A stretch of DNA of 64,000 nt from Olleya sp. Hel_I_94 (GCF_007827365.1 NZ_VISI01000002.1:1927001-1991000), one strand, 5' to 3'; shown: positions 43,195 through 52,520, counted from the first letter of the stretch. Program-made: numbers and translations. Notes: a model not told the origin generated them from the sequence alone.

Positions 43195-44514
43195 ATGAAA
43201 AAAAGTTTATTCTCATTAGCTGCTTTGCTTTTAGCTGGTTTTTCTGCTACAGCACAAGAAGTTAACTACGAAGAGTATGATTTAGACAATGGTTTACACG
43301 TTATCTTACATCAAGACAACTCTGCTCCTGTAGTAACTACCTCTGTAATGTACCATGTTGGTGCAAAAGACGAACAGCCAGATCGTACAGGTATGGCTCA
43401 CTTTTTTGAACACCTTTTATTTGAAGGTACTGAAAACATCGATCGTGGTGAATGGTTTAAAATTGTAACTTCTCAAGGAGGAAGTAATAACGCAAACACA
43501 ACTGACGACAGAACGTATTATTACGAAGTTTTCCCTTCTAATAGCCTAGAATTAGGATTATGGATGGAATCTGAGCGTTTAATGCACCCAATTATTAATC
43601 AGATTGGTGTGGACACTCAAAATGAAGTTGTAAAAGAAGAAAAACGTTTACGTGTAGACAATTCTCCTTATGGTAAATTTATCGAAAATGTTAAACTTAA
43701 TATCTTCAAAAAACACCCTTATAAAGGAACAACTATTGGAAAAATGGAGCATTTAGATGCTGCTTCTTTAGAAGAGTTTCAAGCGTTTAACAAAAAATTC
43801 TACGTACCAAATAACGCTGTATTAGTTGTTGCTGGCGATATAGATATTGCCTCTACAAAAAAGATGATTAAAGACTATTTTGGACCAATCCCAAGAGGAG
43901 AAGATATAGTTAGAAATTTCCCTAAAGAGGACCCAATTACTGAGACTATTAAAGCAACAGCTTACGACGACAACATACAAATCCCTGCAATTATTGCTGC
44001 CTACAGAACACCAGCAATGACAGAAAGAGATGCTTATGTATTAGATATGTTATCTAGTTATTTAAGTTCTGGTAAAACATCTAAATTGTATAAAAAAATT
44101 GTTGATGACAAAAAAATGGCTGTACAAGTTGGTGCTTTTAACCAAAGCCAAGAAGATTACGGTACATACATTATCTACGGTTTACCTTTAGGTGATAATA
44201 CTTTAGATGGTTTATTAGCCGAAATTGATGAAGAATTAGTTAAGGTACAAACTGAATTAATGTCTGAAAGAGATTACCAAAAACTTCAAAACCAATTTGA
44301 AAACAATTTTGTAAGTTCAAATTCAAGCATTTCTGGTGTAGCAAACTCATTAGCTCGCTACTATATGCTTTATAAGGATATTAGTTTAATTAACAACGAA
44401 ATTAAAATCTACAGATCTATTACTAGAGAAGAGATTCAAAATGTTGCTAAAAAATATTTAAATCCTAACCAACGTGTTGTTTTAGAATATTTACCAAGTA
44501 AAGACGAAAAATAA
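43195..44514 (+). CDS. M16 family zinc peptidase (active subunit)
   Basis: 439 residues. Signal peptide of about 20 residues ending SATAQ, so periplasmic or lipid-free secreted. The inverse zinc motif HxxEH is HFFEH near residue 69 (MAHFFEHLLFEGTEN), with the distal glutamate in NEVVKEEKRLR near 144. Second half is the M16 C-terminal domain. Paired with a second M16 gene 19 bases downstream that lacks the zinc motif, as in heterodimeric M16 peptidases such as PqqL or the mitochondrial processing peptidase. Confidence 0.95.
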   Translation: MKKSLFSLAALLLAGFSATAQEVNYEEYDLDNGLHVILHQDNSAPVVTTSVMYHVGAKDEQPDRTGMAHFFEHLLFEGTENIDRGEWFKIVTSQGGSNNANTTDDRTYYYEVFPSNSLELGLWMESERLMHPIINQIGVDTQNEVVKEEKRLRVDNSPYGKFIENVKLNIFKKHPYKGTTIGKMEHLDAASLEEFQAFNKKFYVPNNAVLVVAGDIDIASTKKMIKDYFGPIPRGEDIVRNFPKEDPITETIKATAYDDNIQIPAIIAAYRTPAMTERDAYVLDMLSSYLSSGKTSKLYKKIVDDKKMAVQVGAFNQSQEDYGTYIIYGLPLGDNTLDGLLAEIDEELVKVQTELMSERDYQKLQNQFENNFVSSNSSISGVANSLARYYMLYKDISLINNEIKIYRSITREEIQNVAKKYLNPNQRVVLEYLPSKDEK

Positions 44515-44533
44515 AAAAGAAATTTCAATAGAT

Positions 44534-46606
44534 ATGAAAACAAAAATAACAGCCTTATTAGCGGTATTGTTTATATCAATTTCGGCAACAGCCCAAATAG
44601 ACAGATCTAAACAACCAGAACCAGGTCCTGCTCCAACCATTACTTTAGAAGTCCCTGGAGAGTTTGAACTAAAAAATGGACTTAAAGTTTTAATTGTTGA
44701 AAACCATAAGCTTCCAAGAGTATCATACGCGTTAACTATAGATAACCAACCAATTACAGAAGGTGACAAAGCAGGTGTATCTGCAATGTTAGGTGCCATG
44801 TTAGGAAACGGTACAACTAATATCCCTAAAGATGTTTTTAATGAAGAGATTGACTTTTTAGGAGCAAGCCTTGGATTTAGTTCTGATGGAGCATATGCTA
44901 GTGGTTTATCTAAATATTCTGAGCGTATTATGGAATTAATGGCAGATGCAGCTATGAATCCATTATTTTCTCAAGAAGAATTTGATAAAGAAAAAGCACT
45001 TATTCTAGAAGGTTTAAAAAACAACGAAAAAAGTGTAGATGCTGTAGCAGGTCGTGTAGGTAGCGCATTATCTTATGGTAGTAACCACCCTTACGGAGAA
45101 TATATAACTGAAGAAACTGTAAATAATATTACAATTGATAATGTTAGAGCATTTTATCAAAAATACTTTAACCCAAACAATGCATACTTAGTAATTATTG
45201 GTGATGTAGATTTTAAGACAGTTGAAAAGCAAGTTAAAAAATACTTCAAAAAATGGGATAAAGGAATTGATTTTACAACAAATCTAGTTACTCCTAATCC
45301 AAACCTAGCAAGCACGCAAATCAATTTTGTAGACATGCCAAATGCTGTACAATCAAACATATCATTAACTAATAACGTAACGTTAGAAATGAATGATCCT
45401 GATTACCATGCAGTATTAATTGCTAATAAAATTTTAGGTGGTGGTTTTAACAGCTACTTAAACATGAATTTACGTGAAGCAAATGGTTGGACTTATGGAG
45501 CACGTTCTAGTATTGGTGCTTCTCGTTTTGGTGCTTCAAGATTTACAGCTGGAGCTGAAGTAAGAAACACTGTTACTGACAGTGCAGTTGTAGAGACTTT
45601 AAAAGAAATTAAAAGAATAAAATCAGAACCTGTTACTGCTGAAGCATTAGCTAATGCAAAAGCTAAGTATGTTGGAGATTTTGTTTTAGCTTTAGAAAGC
45701 CCTCAGACAATTGCTAGATACGCATTAAGCATTAAACTAAATAAATTACCTTCTGACTTTTATAAAACGTATTTATCTAAAATAAATGCAGTAACTATTG
45801 AGGATGTACAACGTGTGGCTAACAAATACTTTAAGCCAGAAAATGCACGTATAATCATAGTTGGAAAAGGTAGTGATGTAATCCCTGGATTAGAAAAAAC
45901 AGGAGTACCAATTAAGTACTTTGACAAGTTTGCAAATCCAGTTGAAAAACCAGAATTTTCTAAGCCAATTCCTGATGGCGTAACTGCTAAAACGGTATTA
46001 GACAACTATATTACAGCTATTGGAGGAACCAACAATATTAACATGGTAAACTCTGTAAAAATGGATGGCGATTTTGTAATCCAAGGAGCACCACCATTGA
46101 CCGTTGAAATAAAGAAAACTAAAGAAAATAAAGAGTCTATGGAAGTTGCTATGCAAGGTATGGCAGTAATGACATCTAAATGGAATGGATCTACTGGATA
46201 TCAAATACGACAAGGACAAAAAATACCTTTAACAGAAACTGAAGTATCAGACAAAAAAGCTGAAACTGGAATGTTCCCAGAAACTAAATACGATATGGCT
46301 AATTTAACATTAGTAAGTATTGTTGATATCGACGGAGCAGATAGCTATAAAGTAAAAGTAACTAAAGGTGACGATGCTTCTTACCGTTATTATGATGTTA
46401 CATCAAAATTATTAGTTCAAGAAGAAAGCACAACTAAAGCGCAAGGACAAGAAGTTACTACAACAGTTAAGTATGGTAATTACTCTGAAGTAAACGGAGT
46501 AAAATTCCCTTACGCACAAACTATCATAGCTGGACCACAAACAATGTCTATGAATATTAAAAATGTAAAAGTAAACGAAGGTGTTACAGATGCAGATTTT
46601 AACTAA
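44534..46606 (+). CDS. M16 family inactive partner with a C-terminal LolA-like domain
   Basis: 690 residues. Signal peptide of about 20 residues ending SATAQ. Residues 40-470 form the M16 pair of domains, but where the HxxEH should be the sequence is GVSAMLGAMLGNGTTN, so it is a non-catalytic subunit. The substrate-binding block LNMNLREANGWTYGARSS is present. Residues about 485-690 form an extra domain (TAKTVLDNYITAIGG; YKVKVTKGDDASYRYYDV) resembling LolA/outer membrane lipoprotein-sorting folds. Likely forms a heterodimer with the upstream peptidase. Confidence 0.92.
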   Translation: MKTKITALLAVLFISISATAQIDRSKQPEPGPAPTITLEVPGEFELKNGLKVLIVENHKLPRVSYALTIDNQPITEGDKAGVSAMLGAMLGNGTTNIPKDVFNEEIDFLGASLGFSSDGAYASGLSKYSERIMELMADAAMNPLFSQEEFDKEKALILEGLKNNEKSVDAVAGRVGSALSYGSNHPYGEYITEETVNNITIDNVRAFYQKYFNPNNAYLVIIGDVDFKTVEKQVKKYFKKWDKGIDFTTNLVTPNPNLASTQINFVDMPNAVQSNISLTNNVTLEMNDPDYHAVLIANKILGGGFNSYLNMNLREANGWTYGARSSIGASRFGASRFTAGAEVRNTVTDSAVVETLKEIKRIKSEPVTAEALANAKAKYVGDFVLALESPQTIARYALSIKLNKLPSDFYKTYLSKINAVTIEDVQRVANKYFKPENARIIIVGKGSDVIPGLEKTGVPIKYFDKFANPVEKPEFSKPIPDGVTAKTVLDNYITAIGGTNNINMVNSVKMDGDFVIQGAPPLTVEIKKTKENKESMEVAMQGMAVMTSKWNGSTGYQIRQGQKIPLTETEVSDKKAETGMFPETKYDMANLTLVSIVDIDGADSYKVKVTKGDDASYRYYDVTSKLLVQEESTTKAQGQEVTTTVKYGNYSEVNGVKFPYAQTIIAGPQTMSMNIKNVKVNEGVTDADFN

Positions 46607-46625
46607 TATACATTACATATAATTT

Positions 46626-46661
46626 AAAAATCCGAAGCTTAAACGTTTCGGATTTTTTTTG
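46626..46661. terminator. Bidirectional terminator after the M16 pair
   Basis: Stem AAAATCCGAA / TTCGGATTTT followed by T8. It overlaps the last codons of the convergent EamA gene. Confidence 0.85.
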
Positions 46662-47535
46662 CTTTTCTATTAGCTAAATACACACCAATTAAAATAATTA
46701 AGGTCCCAACAATTTGTGTTACACTAAAACTTTCTCCATCCATCAAGCCCCAGACTAAAGCAACAATTGGCATAATATAAGTCACAGAAGACGCAAATAC
46801 AGGAGTAGACATTTGCACCAAAGTGTTAAACAATACTTTAGCCAAAGCAGTACCAAAAAAGGATAAAATAACAACGTAACCAATTGCATTTGTAAAATCA
46901 GGATTACTAAAGTTTGCCACATTAAAAAAGTCTGCAAAAATCAAAACAACTAAAGCAGGTATAAAAATAACAACATAATTACCAACAGCTATTGCTAAAG
47001 GTTTAACGTCTTGTAAATAGCGCTTAATAATGTTAACATTTATGGCGTACATTACCGTAGACGCTATTACAAATCCTGCAAACCAATAATTTTGATTTGG
47101 GTTTAAATCTGCACCTTCTAATATTAATATAGACGTACCAATAAAGCCAATAATAACACCAACAACCTGCTTAGTAGTGCTTGCTATTTTAAACACAGCA
47201 GCACCAATTAAAACAGTGTTTAATGGCACCAAACTATTTAAAACAGACACAACTGCACTATCTATTTGGGTTTCGGCGATTGCAAAGAAAAACGCAGGAA
47301 TAAAAGCCCCTAAAAAGCCCGAAATCGCAATCCATTTCCAATCCGTTTTTTTAATTAAACGTATCTTTTTATAACCTGCCATAAACAAAAACAATCCTGT
47401 AATTAAAGTACGCAAAGCACCTAATTGATAGGCATTTAAACCCAACAAAGCCTTCTTAATTAAAATAAAAGACGTTCCCCAAATAAGAGACAAAACAAGT
47501 AAATACGCCCATTTTTTAGTATTATTATTTTGCAT
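46639..47535 (-). CDS. EamA/DMT family transporter
   Basis: 298 residues with ten membrane helices as two EamA repeats (WAYLLVLSLIWGTSFILIKK at the start of the first; VYLANRKAKK at the end). Drug/metabolite transporters of this family mostly export amino acids or other metabolites. Substrate not predictable. Its last codons form one arm of the terminator shared with the M16 gene. Confidence 0.93.
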   Translation of the reverse strand: MQNNNTKKWAYLLVLSLIWGTSFILIKKALLGLNAYQLGALRTLITGLFLFMAGYKKIRLIKKTDWKWIAISGFLGAFIPAFFFAIAETQIDSAVVSVLNSLVPLNTVLIGAAVFKIASTTKQVVGVIIGFIGTSILILEGADLNPNQNYWFAGFVIASTVMYAINVNIIKRYLQDVKPLAIAVGNYVVIFIPALVVLIFADFFNVANFSNPDFTNAIGYVVILSFFGTALAKVLFNTLVQMSTPVFASSVTYIMPIVALVWGLMDGESFSVTQIVGTLIILIGVYLANRKAKKIRNV

Positions 47536-47592
47536 AGCTAAATTTTACGGTACAAAAATCCAATATAAAAAGCAATAAAGCATATTATTTAG

Positions 47593-47600
47593 TAATTTTG
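47593..47600 (+). promoter_or_regulatory. -7 element of the HMA lipoprotein gene
   Basis: TAATTTTG, exact TAnnTTTG, 32 bases before the ATG at 47633. Confidence 0.5.
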
Positions 47601-47632
47601 TAACTATTAAACAATAACAAAATTTTATTAAA

Positions 47633-48205
47633 ATGAAATCATTTAAACATATACTAGTACTAGTTGCAATAACAGTATTAACATTTAGTTGTAAAAACGA
47701 AGCTGAGCCAGAAGTTATGACATCACCTTCTGCTACAGAAACTACAGAAGTAACAAAAAAAGCAGAAATTAATCCAAATGCTAAGTTAGCTAAAGCTGAA
47801 TTTAAAATAGAAGGTATGACTTGCGCAATGGGTTGTGCAAAAACTATTGAGAAAAAAATGGCTAAAATGGAAGGTGTAAAATCTGCAATTGTAGATTTTG
47901 ATCGCGAATTAGCAATGGTAGAATATGATGAAGCATTAGTAACTCCTGCATCATTAGAAACTACTGTTACAAGTGTTGCTGACACCTATAAAGTAAAAGA
48001 CATGCATACGGTAGATGCTTTTTCTACTGCAAAAAAAGAATGCACAATGAAGTGTAAAGAAGATTGCACTAAAAAAGACTGTAAAGATTGTGCTGCTAAA
48101 ACTGCAGAATGCAAGAAAAAATGTGCTAACAAAACTGAAGCAGAAAAATTAGCTTGTGCTAAAGATTGCAAAAAAGCATGTTGTACAGACGCTAAAAAAG
48201 CTTAA
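47633..48205 (+). CDS. Lipoprotein with heavy-metal-associated domain and cysteine-rich metallothionein-like tail
   Basis: 190 residues. Lipobox VLTFSC (Cys20). The HMA domain runs from about 54 to 118, with the metal loop GMTCAMGCAK (Cys64, Cys68), a CxxxC rather than the usual CxxC. The tail from about 133 has 11 cysteines in some 56 residues, mostly spaced by three to six residues and mixed with lysines (KECTMKCKEDCTKKDC and on to ACCTD). I infer copper, zinc or other soft-metal binding in the periplasm or at the surface. No metal transporter gene lies beside it. Own promoter and terminator. Confidence 0.85.
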   Translation: MKSFKHILVLVAITVLTFSCKNEAEPEVMTSPSATETTEVTKKAEINPNAKLAKAEFKIEGMTCAMGCAKTIEKKMAKMEGVKSAIVDFDRELAMVEYDEALVTPASLETTVTSVADTYKVKDMHTVDAFSTAKKECTMKCKEDCTKKDCKDCAAKTAECKKKCANKTEAEKLACAKDCKKACCTDAKKA

Positions 48206-48228
48206 TAAACATTACCTTATTTAAATAT

Positions 48229-48258
48229 AAAAGCCTTGAAAATTCAAGGCTTTTTTTG
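48229..48258 (+). terminator. Intrinsic terminator after the HMA lipoprotein gene
   Basis: Stem AAGCCTTGAA / TTCAAGGCTT with a very short loop, then T7. Confidence 0.85.
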
Positions 48259-48305
48259 TTCTTATTTTCTATTTGTGATTTAAAGATGTGTTTAAATAAT
48301 CAAAA

Positions 48306-48884
48306 TTACTTCCATTGGACACTTTCCATTATACGCTTAATATCTTTTTGAAGATAATTAGCAGCAGGTAATATCGAGTCATAATTAGGTTTAGCATAAA
48401 AATATAATGACCCAGTTAAAAAATGATTTATACTATCCGTTATATAAAACTGAGATTGTGATGCTGCATTACCACCAACTTCATAAAACATTCCATACAC
48501 TTTATTCACAGGGTTTTCCCAAACAACCTCTTCAATAGCATCTGCTTTTTTAGTATGTTCTTGAGTAAAATTTTGAGCATTTTTAAGATACTTAACTAAG
48601 CGCTCTTTGCCATCTATTGCTTTATAAGTTAGATATATGGTTCCTTTTAATTTTTTATACTCAATATTAAGTCCAAAACTTTTTACATCATCTTGTAAAG
48701 GCTTATATATTATGGTATCACTTTGCATGTTTCGATCAAAAGCAAAAGGCAAGTCTTGATTATACATTTTATAATCTGCCTGAGGATACTCTAACCTTAG
48801 ATACCCTTTTGGCTTTGGTATTGGGTCGTTTCCACAACTTGTTAGTAGTACAAAGGTTAAAAGGAAGATTATTAAATGTCTCAT
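48306..48884 (-). CDS. gldD: Gliding motility lipoprotein GldD
   Basis: 192 residues. Lipobox LLTSC (Cys17), then the GldD marks PKPKGYLRLEYPQADY and PFAFDRN. GldD is needed for gliding and for T9SS function in Flavobacterium johnsoniae. Here it lies directly after gldE and near ssb and mutY, the conserved order for the family, and is the last gene of that minus-strand run. Confidence 0.94.
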   Translation of the reverse strand: MRHLIIFLLTFVLLTSCGNDPIPKPKGYLRLEYPQADYKMYNQDLPFAFDRNMQSDTIIYKPLQDDVKSFGLNIEYKKLKGTIYLTYKAIDGKERLVKYLKNAQNFTQEHTKKADAIEEVVWENPVNKVYGMFYEVGGNAASQSQFYITDSINHFLTGSLYFYAKPNYDSILPAANYLQKDIKRIMESVQWK

Positions 48885-48930
48885 GTTATAATTACTTAGG
48901 CAATAATAATTAGCCTTTATATTTTGTTAT

Positions 48931-50241
48931 TTAGGGCAAGGTAACCTTGACACGTTTTATACGTTTTTTATCTAATGCTTCAATTGTAAAAACGTAGTTT
49001 TCAAACTGTATTTTGCTATTTCGTTTAGGAAAACCTCCAGAATTTTCTAAAATAAAACCAGCAATAGTCTCAGCTTCACCTTTATTATCTTCAAAAATTG
49101 TATCGTTTTCTAACTTAATAATTTTATAAAAATCTTTTAACGCAGTTTTACCTTCAAAAGCATAATTTTTATCATCAAGCTTTGAAAACACTAAGTCTTC
49201 GTCATCAAACTCGTCACTAATATCACCTACAATCTCTTCAATAATATCTTCTAATGACACTAATCCAGATGTTCCTCCATACTCATCAACAACTACAGCA
49301 AGATGTACTTTTTTCTCTTGGAATTCTGCCATTAAATCGTCCAATTTTTTATTTTCTGGAACAAAAAATGGTGCTCTTAATAAAGTTGTCCAATCAAATG
49401 TTTGCTTATCAATATATGGCAATAAATCTTTAACATACAATACGCCAACGATATTATCCATACTATCTTTATATACTGGTATTCTAGAATAACCGTTTTC
49501 TATAATTTCTGGAATAATCTCGCTATAAGGTTGCTCTACATTTAAAGCAAAGACATCAATACGTGGTTGCATAACCTGTTTGGTATCTGTATTTCCAAAA
49601 CTTACAATCCCTTGTAATATTTTTTGTTCTTCTTTAGTGGTGTCATGCTCACTTGTTAGCTCTAATGCTTGAGACAATTGATCTACACTGATATTAGATT
49701 TTTGTTTTCCTAATCTATTATGAATTGTCAGCGTTATACTGCGCATTGGCAAACTTAAAGGCGAAAATAATACATCTAGAACACCTAATGGATAGGCCAT
49801 AAATGTCGCAAATTTTAAATTGTTGCGACTAGCATAAATCTTAGGTAAAATTTCACCAAAAAGTAATATTAAAAAGGTAATGACTACTACTTCCACTATA
49901 AATTTAACTAAAGCAGAGTTTATACCTGCAAACAAATAGTTACCTAAAAAGGCAAATAGTATTACAATACCAATATTTATAAAATTATTGGCTACTAAAA
50001 TGGTTGCTAATAGTTTTTTAGGCCTAACTAGTAGTTTAGAAATTATCTGTATTTGTTTTTTACCTTGTAATGCTTCGTCTTCAAGATCAGATTTTGTTAA
50101 TGAAAACAATGCCACTTCTGCTCCTGAAATCATAGCAGAACATATTAATAATACAACTAAAAGTACAAAACCAAGTACAATATTGATATTATCAGAAATT
50201 ACTAATGCTAAAAAACTCGAGGGTTCAGGATCCATAATCAC
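48931..50241 (-). CDS. gldE: Gliding motility-associated protein GldE (CNNM/CorC-HlyC type)
   Basis: 436 residues. N-terminal DUF21/CNNM membrane domain with about four helices (SAMISGAEVALFSLTKSDLE), then a CBS pair (about 215-335: VMQPRIDVFAL, GYSRIPVYKDSMDNIVGVLY, VDEYGGTSGLVSLEDIIEEI), then a CorC_HlyC domain. CNNM proteins handle magnesium; GldE supports GldD and gliding. The start may be either Met1 or Met3. It follows ssb by 3 bases. Confidence 0.94.
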   Translation of the reverse strand: MIMDPEPSSFLALVISDNINIVLGFVLLVVLLICSAMISGAEVALFSLTKSDLEDEALQGKKQIQIISKLLVRPKKLLATILVANNFINIGIVILFAFLGNYLFAGINSALVKFIVEVVVITFLILLFGEILPKIYASRNNLKFATFMAYPLGVLDVLFSPLSLPMRSITLTIHNRLGKQKSNISVDQLSQALELTSEHDTTKEEQKILQGIVSFGNTDTKQVMQPRIDVFALNVEQPYSEIIPEIIENGYSRIPVYKDSMDNIVGVLYVKDLLPYIDKQTFDWTTLLRAPFFVPENKKLDDLMAEFQEKKVHLAVVVDEYGGTSGLVSLEDIIEEIVGDISDEFDDEDLVFSKLDDKNYAFEGKTALKDFYKIIKLENDTIFEDNKGEAETIAGFILENSGGFPKRNSKIQFENYVFTIEALDKKRIKRVKVTLP

Positions 50242-50244
50242 TTA

Positions 50245-50694
50245 TTAAAACGGTAGATCGTCTTCGCTAGAGGCTGAAGACGTTTGTTTTGGAATATCAG
50301 TTTTTGGTGCTTGTTGCTGTTGTACAGCTGGTGTTGTAGGAGCTGCCTCAGGATCACGCTTTGTACTTAAAAATGTAAAGTCAGACACTTGTATCTCTGT
50401 ACTATAACGATCATTTCCAGATTCGTCTTGCCATTTTCTAGTTTTTATGCGTCCTTCAACATAAACCTTATCACCTTTTGTTAAATATTTTTCACAAATT
50501 TCAGCAGCTTTATTGCGCACTACTATATTATGCCAATCCGTATTAGTAACACGCTCGTTAGTTTGCTTGCTAACATAAGTCTCGTTGGTTGCTAAAGGAA
50601 AACGTCCAACACAACCACCTCCTTCAAAGTAGTGCATTTTAACTTCATCTCCTAAATGCCCAATTAGCATAACTTTATTTAATGTTCCTGACAT
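50245..50694 (-). CDS. ssb: Single-stranded DNA-binding protein
   Basis: 149 residues. OB-fold of SSB (LNKVMLIGHLGDEVKMHYFE; TDWHNIVVRNKAAEICEKYL; KVYVEGRIKTRKW), a Pro/Gln-rich linker, and the acidic tip EDDLPF that recruits partner proteins. It is in an operon with gldE and gldD and follows mutY by 91 bases. Confidence 0.96.
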   Translation of the reverse strand: MSGTLNKVMLIGHLGDEVKMHYFEGGGCVGRFPLATNETYVSKQTNERVTNTDWHNIVVRNKAAEICEKYLTKGDKVYVEGRIKTRKWQDESGNDRYSTEIQVSDFTFLSTKRDPEAAPTTPAVQQQQAPKTDIPKQTSSASSEDDLPF

Positions 50695-50785
50695 AAGTAG
50701 TGTTTTTTTCTAATACAAAATTACAGCTTTAAGCTTCAATGTAAATAAATTTAATAAAAAATATTGAGGCGTTGACAGTAATGAT

Positions 50786-51826
50786 TTAAAAATTAAATTT
50801 TTCAATAAAATTACCTATCAATATTGGCACTGGAAAATCCTTTATTTTACCAAAAGCAATACCTTCTGGAAGTTTACTATCTAACGATACAATCCAAAAT
50901 TTAGTGTATAAATGCTGATGGGATAATTTATGTACTATTGCTTCTTCGTTATATAAAGACAATTCTAAAAATTGTTCTTTTAATGGTGCTATCAATTTAA
51001 TTTGCTCCTCAATACTATCAAAAGACGCATCTTTATCAGTTTCTATTAAAGGAAATTGATATAAATTTTGCCAAATCCCACTACCTAGTCGCTGTTGTAA
51101 AACCGTTTTACCATCCTTAGAAAGAATTACAATAAAGTTAAAATACTTTTTGGAAACCTTAGCACTTTTAATTTTTACAGGTAAATCAGTAATTACAGCT
51201 TTTTCTAAAGCAACACATGTGTTGTTAAAAGGACAATTATTACAATCTGGATTTTTAGGCTTACACAATCTTGCACCAAACTCCATTATGGCTTGATTAA
51301 AAGTAGCAGGTTGCTTAACATCAATTAATTGTTGTGCTAACATCTTAAACTCTTTAAAACCTTTACCTGTATTAATAGGAGTGTAAATACCATAAATCCT
51401 AGACAACGCTCTGTAAACATTACCGTCAACAACTGCAGTAACTTCATTAAAACTAATAGAAGCAATTGCACTTGCTGTATAATCACCTACTCCTTTTAGT
51501 TTAATAATGTCATCAAAAGTATCCGGAAAATGTCCATCACGCTCATCTACTATGTATTTAGCTGAGGCGTGCAAATTTCGTGCTCTAGAGTAATAACCCA
51601 ATCCTTGCCATAATTTTAACACCTCTTGTTCCTCAGCCTTAGCTAAGTCAAAAACAGTAGGGAAATTGGTAGTAAAAGCGGTGTAATATGGCAAGCCTTG
51701 AATGACTTGTGTTTGTTGTAAAATAATTTCGGAAAGCCAAATATAATAAGGGTTTGTAGTGTTACGCCAAGGCAAATCTCGTTTATTATCTGTGTACCAA
51801 TTAATTAATTGTTTTGCAAAGTTCAT
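50786..51826 (-). CDS. mutY: A/G-specific adenine glycosylase
   Basis: 346 residues. Removes adenine opposite 8-oxoguanine. Catalytic Glu in WLSEIILQQTQV near residue 31, HhH LKGVGDYTASAIASI near 107, catalytic Asp in TAVVDGNVYRALSR near 126, and the [4Fe-4S] ligands CKPKNPDCNNCPFNNTC (C-x6-C-x2-C-x5-C) near 190. The C-terminal Nudix-like domain checks for 8-oxoG. Divergent from the HU gene. Confidence 0.97.
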   Translation of the reverse strand: MNFAKQLINWYTDNKRDLPWRNTTNPYYIWLSEIILQQTQVIQGLPYYTAFTTNFPTVFDLAKAEEQEVLKLWQGLGYYSRARNLHASAKYIVDERDGHFPDTFDDIIKLKGVGDYTASAIASISFNEVTAVVDGNVYRALSRIYGIYTPINTGKGFKEFKMLAQQLIDVKQPATFNQAIMEFGARLCKPKNPDCNNCPFNNTCVALEKAVITDLPVKIKSAKVSKKYFNFIVILSKDGKTVLQQRLGSGIWQNLYQFPLIETDKDASFDSIEEQIKLIAPLKEQFLELSLYNEEAIVHKLSHQHLYTKFWIVSLDSKLPEGIAFGKIKDFPVPILIGNFIEKFNF

Positions 51827-51849
51827 TTATTAGAAAAAAGTAAGAAAAG

Positions 51850-51857
51850 CAAAAGTA
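51850..51857 (-). promoter_or_regulatory. -7 element of mutY
   Basis: Minus-strand TACTTTTG, exact consensus, 24 bases before the mutY ATG. Confidence 0.6.
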
Positions 51858-51889
51858 AAGTTTATCGCATTAAATTTTAATGAATTAGG

Positions 51890-51922
51890 TTTGAAATATT
51901 GAATATTAAATGCCTATATTTG
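51890..51922 (+). promoter_or_regulatory. Complete promoter of the HU gene
   Basis: TTTG (51890-51893), spacer of 21 bases, TATATTTG (51915-51922), the full Bacteroidetes -33/-7 pattern; leader of about 35 bases. Confidence 0.78.
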
Positions 51923-51963
51923 CCAACCCTTAGAAAAATTAATAACGCAAACAAGAAAAGAAA

Positions 51964-52254
51964 ATGACTAAAGCTGATTTAGTAACAAAGATTTCTGAAA
52001 AATTAGGAATAGAAAAAGGAGATGTTCAGGCAACTGTAGAGACTTTTATGGAAGAAGTTAAGACATCTTTAGAAGGAGGTGATAATGTTTACCTTAGAGG
52101 ATTTGGTAGCTTTATCATTAAAACAAGAGCAGAAAAAACAGGAAGAAATATTTCAAAAAATACGACTATCAAGATTCCTGCTCACAACATACCAGCGTTT
52201 AAACCTGCAAAAGTATTTGTAGAGGGTGTAAAAACTAACGTAGACGTAAAGTAA
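51964..52254 (+). CDS. HU family DNA-binding protein
   Basis: 96 residues. MTKADLVTKISEKLGIEKGD at the N-terminus, the DNA-binding arm region RGFGSFIIKTRAEKTGRNIS, and IPAHNIPAFKPAKVF are HU/IHF marks. A nucleoid protein that bends DNA as a dimer. Strong promoter, and a small basic gene follows 42 bases after the stop. Confidence 0.96.
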   Translation: MTKADLVTKISEKLGIEKGDVQATVETFMEEVKTSLEGGDNVYLRGFGSFIIKTRAEKTGRNISKNTTIKIPAHNIPAFKPAKVFVEGVKTNVDVK

Positions 52255-52296
52255 AAAATATTATAAACGAATTATTAATTTAAAAACATTAACCCT

Positions 52297-52389
52297 ATGC
52301 CAAGTGGTAAGAAACGTAAAAGACACAAGGTTGCAACGCATAAGCGTAAAAAACGTAGACGCGCTAATCGTCACAAGAAGAAGAAATAG
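52297..52389 (+). CDS. 30-residue highly basic protein (probable small ribosomal protein)
   Basis: A short frame MPSGKKRKRHKVATHKRKKR to KKKK, with about 20 of 30 residues Lys, Arg or His. It lies between the HU gene and rng and is followed by a strong terminator. The same small protein, starting MPSGKKRKRHK, is to my knowledge conserved across Bacteroidota, usually listed as hypothetical; its size and charge fit a ribosomal protein such as the small extra proteins reported for the Flavobacterium johnsoniae ribosome (for example bL38 or bTHX), but I cannot say which, if either. Confidence 0.8.
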   Translation: MPSGKKRKRHKVATHKRKKRRRANRHKKKK

Positions 52390-52391
52390 TA

Positions 52392-52424
52392 CCAAAAAGT
52401 AGTTTATATAACTACTTTTTTGGT
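52392..52424 (+). terminator. Intrinsic terminator after the 30-residue protein gene
   Basis: Stem AAAAAGTAGTT / AACTACTTTTT with loop TATAT and a final T-rich run. Confidence 0.75.
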
Positions 52425-52520
52425 TTATTAAAATTATCGTTCTTTGAAAATAGAGTTTATTACAAATATGTAAAACCTTGCGTATTTTTAAACTCAAACG
52501 GATTTAAAAAATCCTGTGAT

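Noticed and set aside
47545..47985. 146-residue minus frame over the HMA lipoprotein gene
   Set aside because: A shadow of the HMA gene; low-complexity Ser/Ala translation and no promoter.
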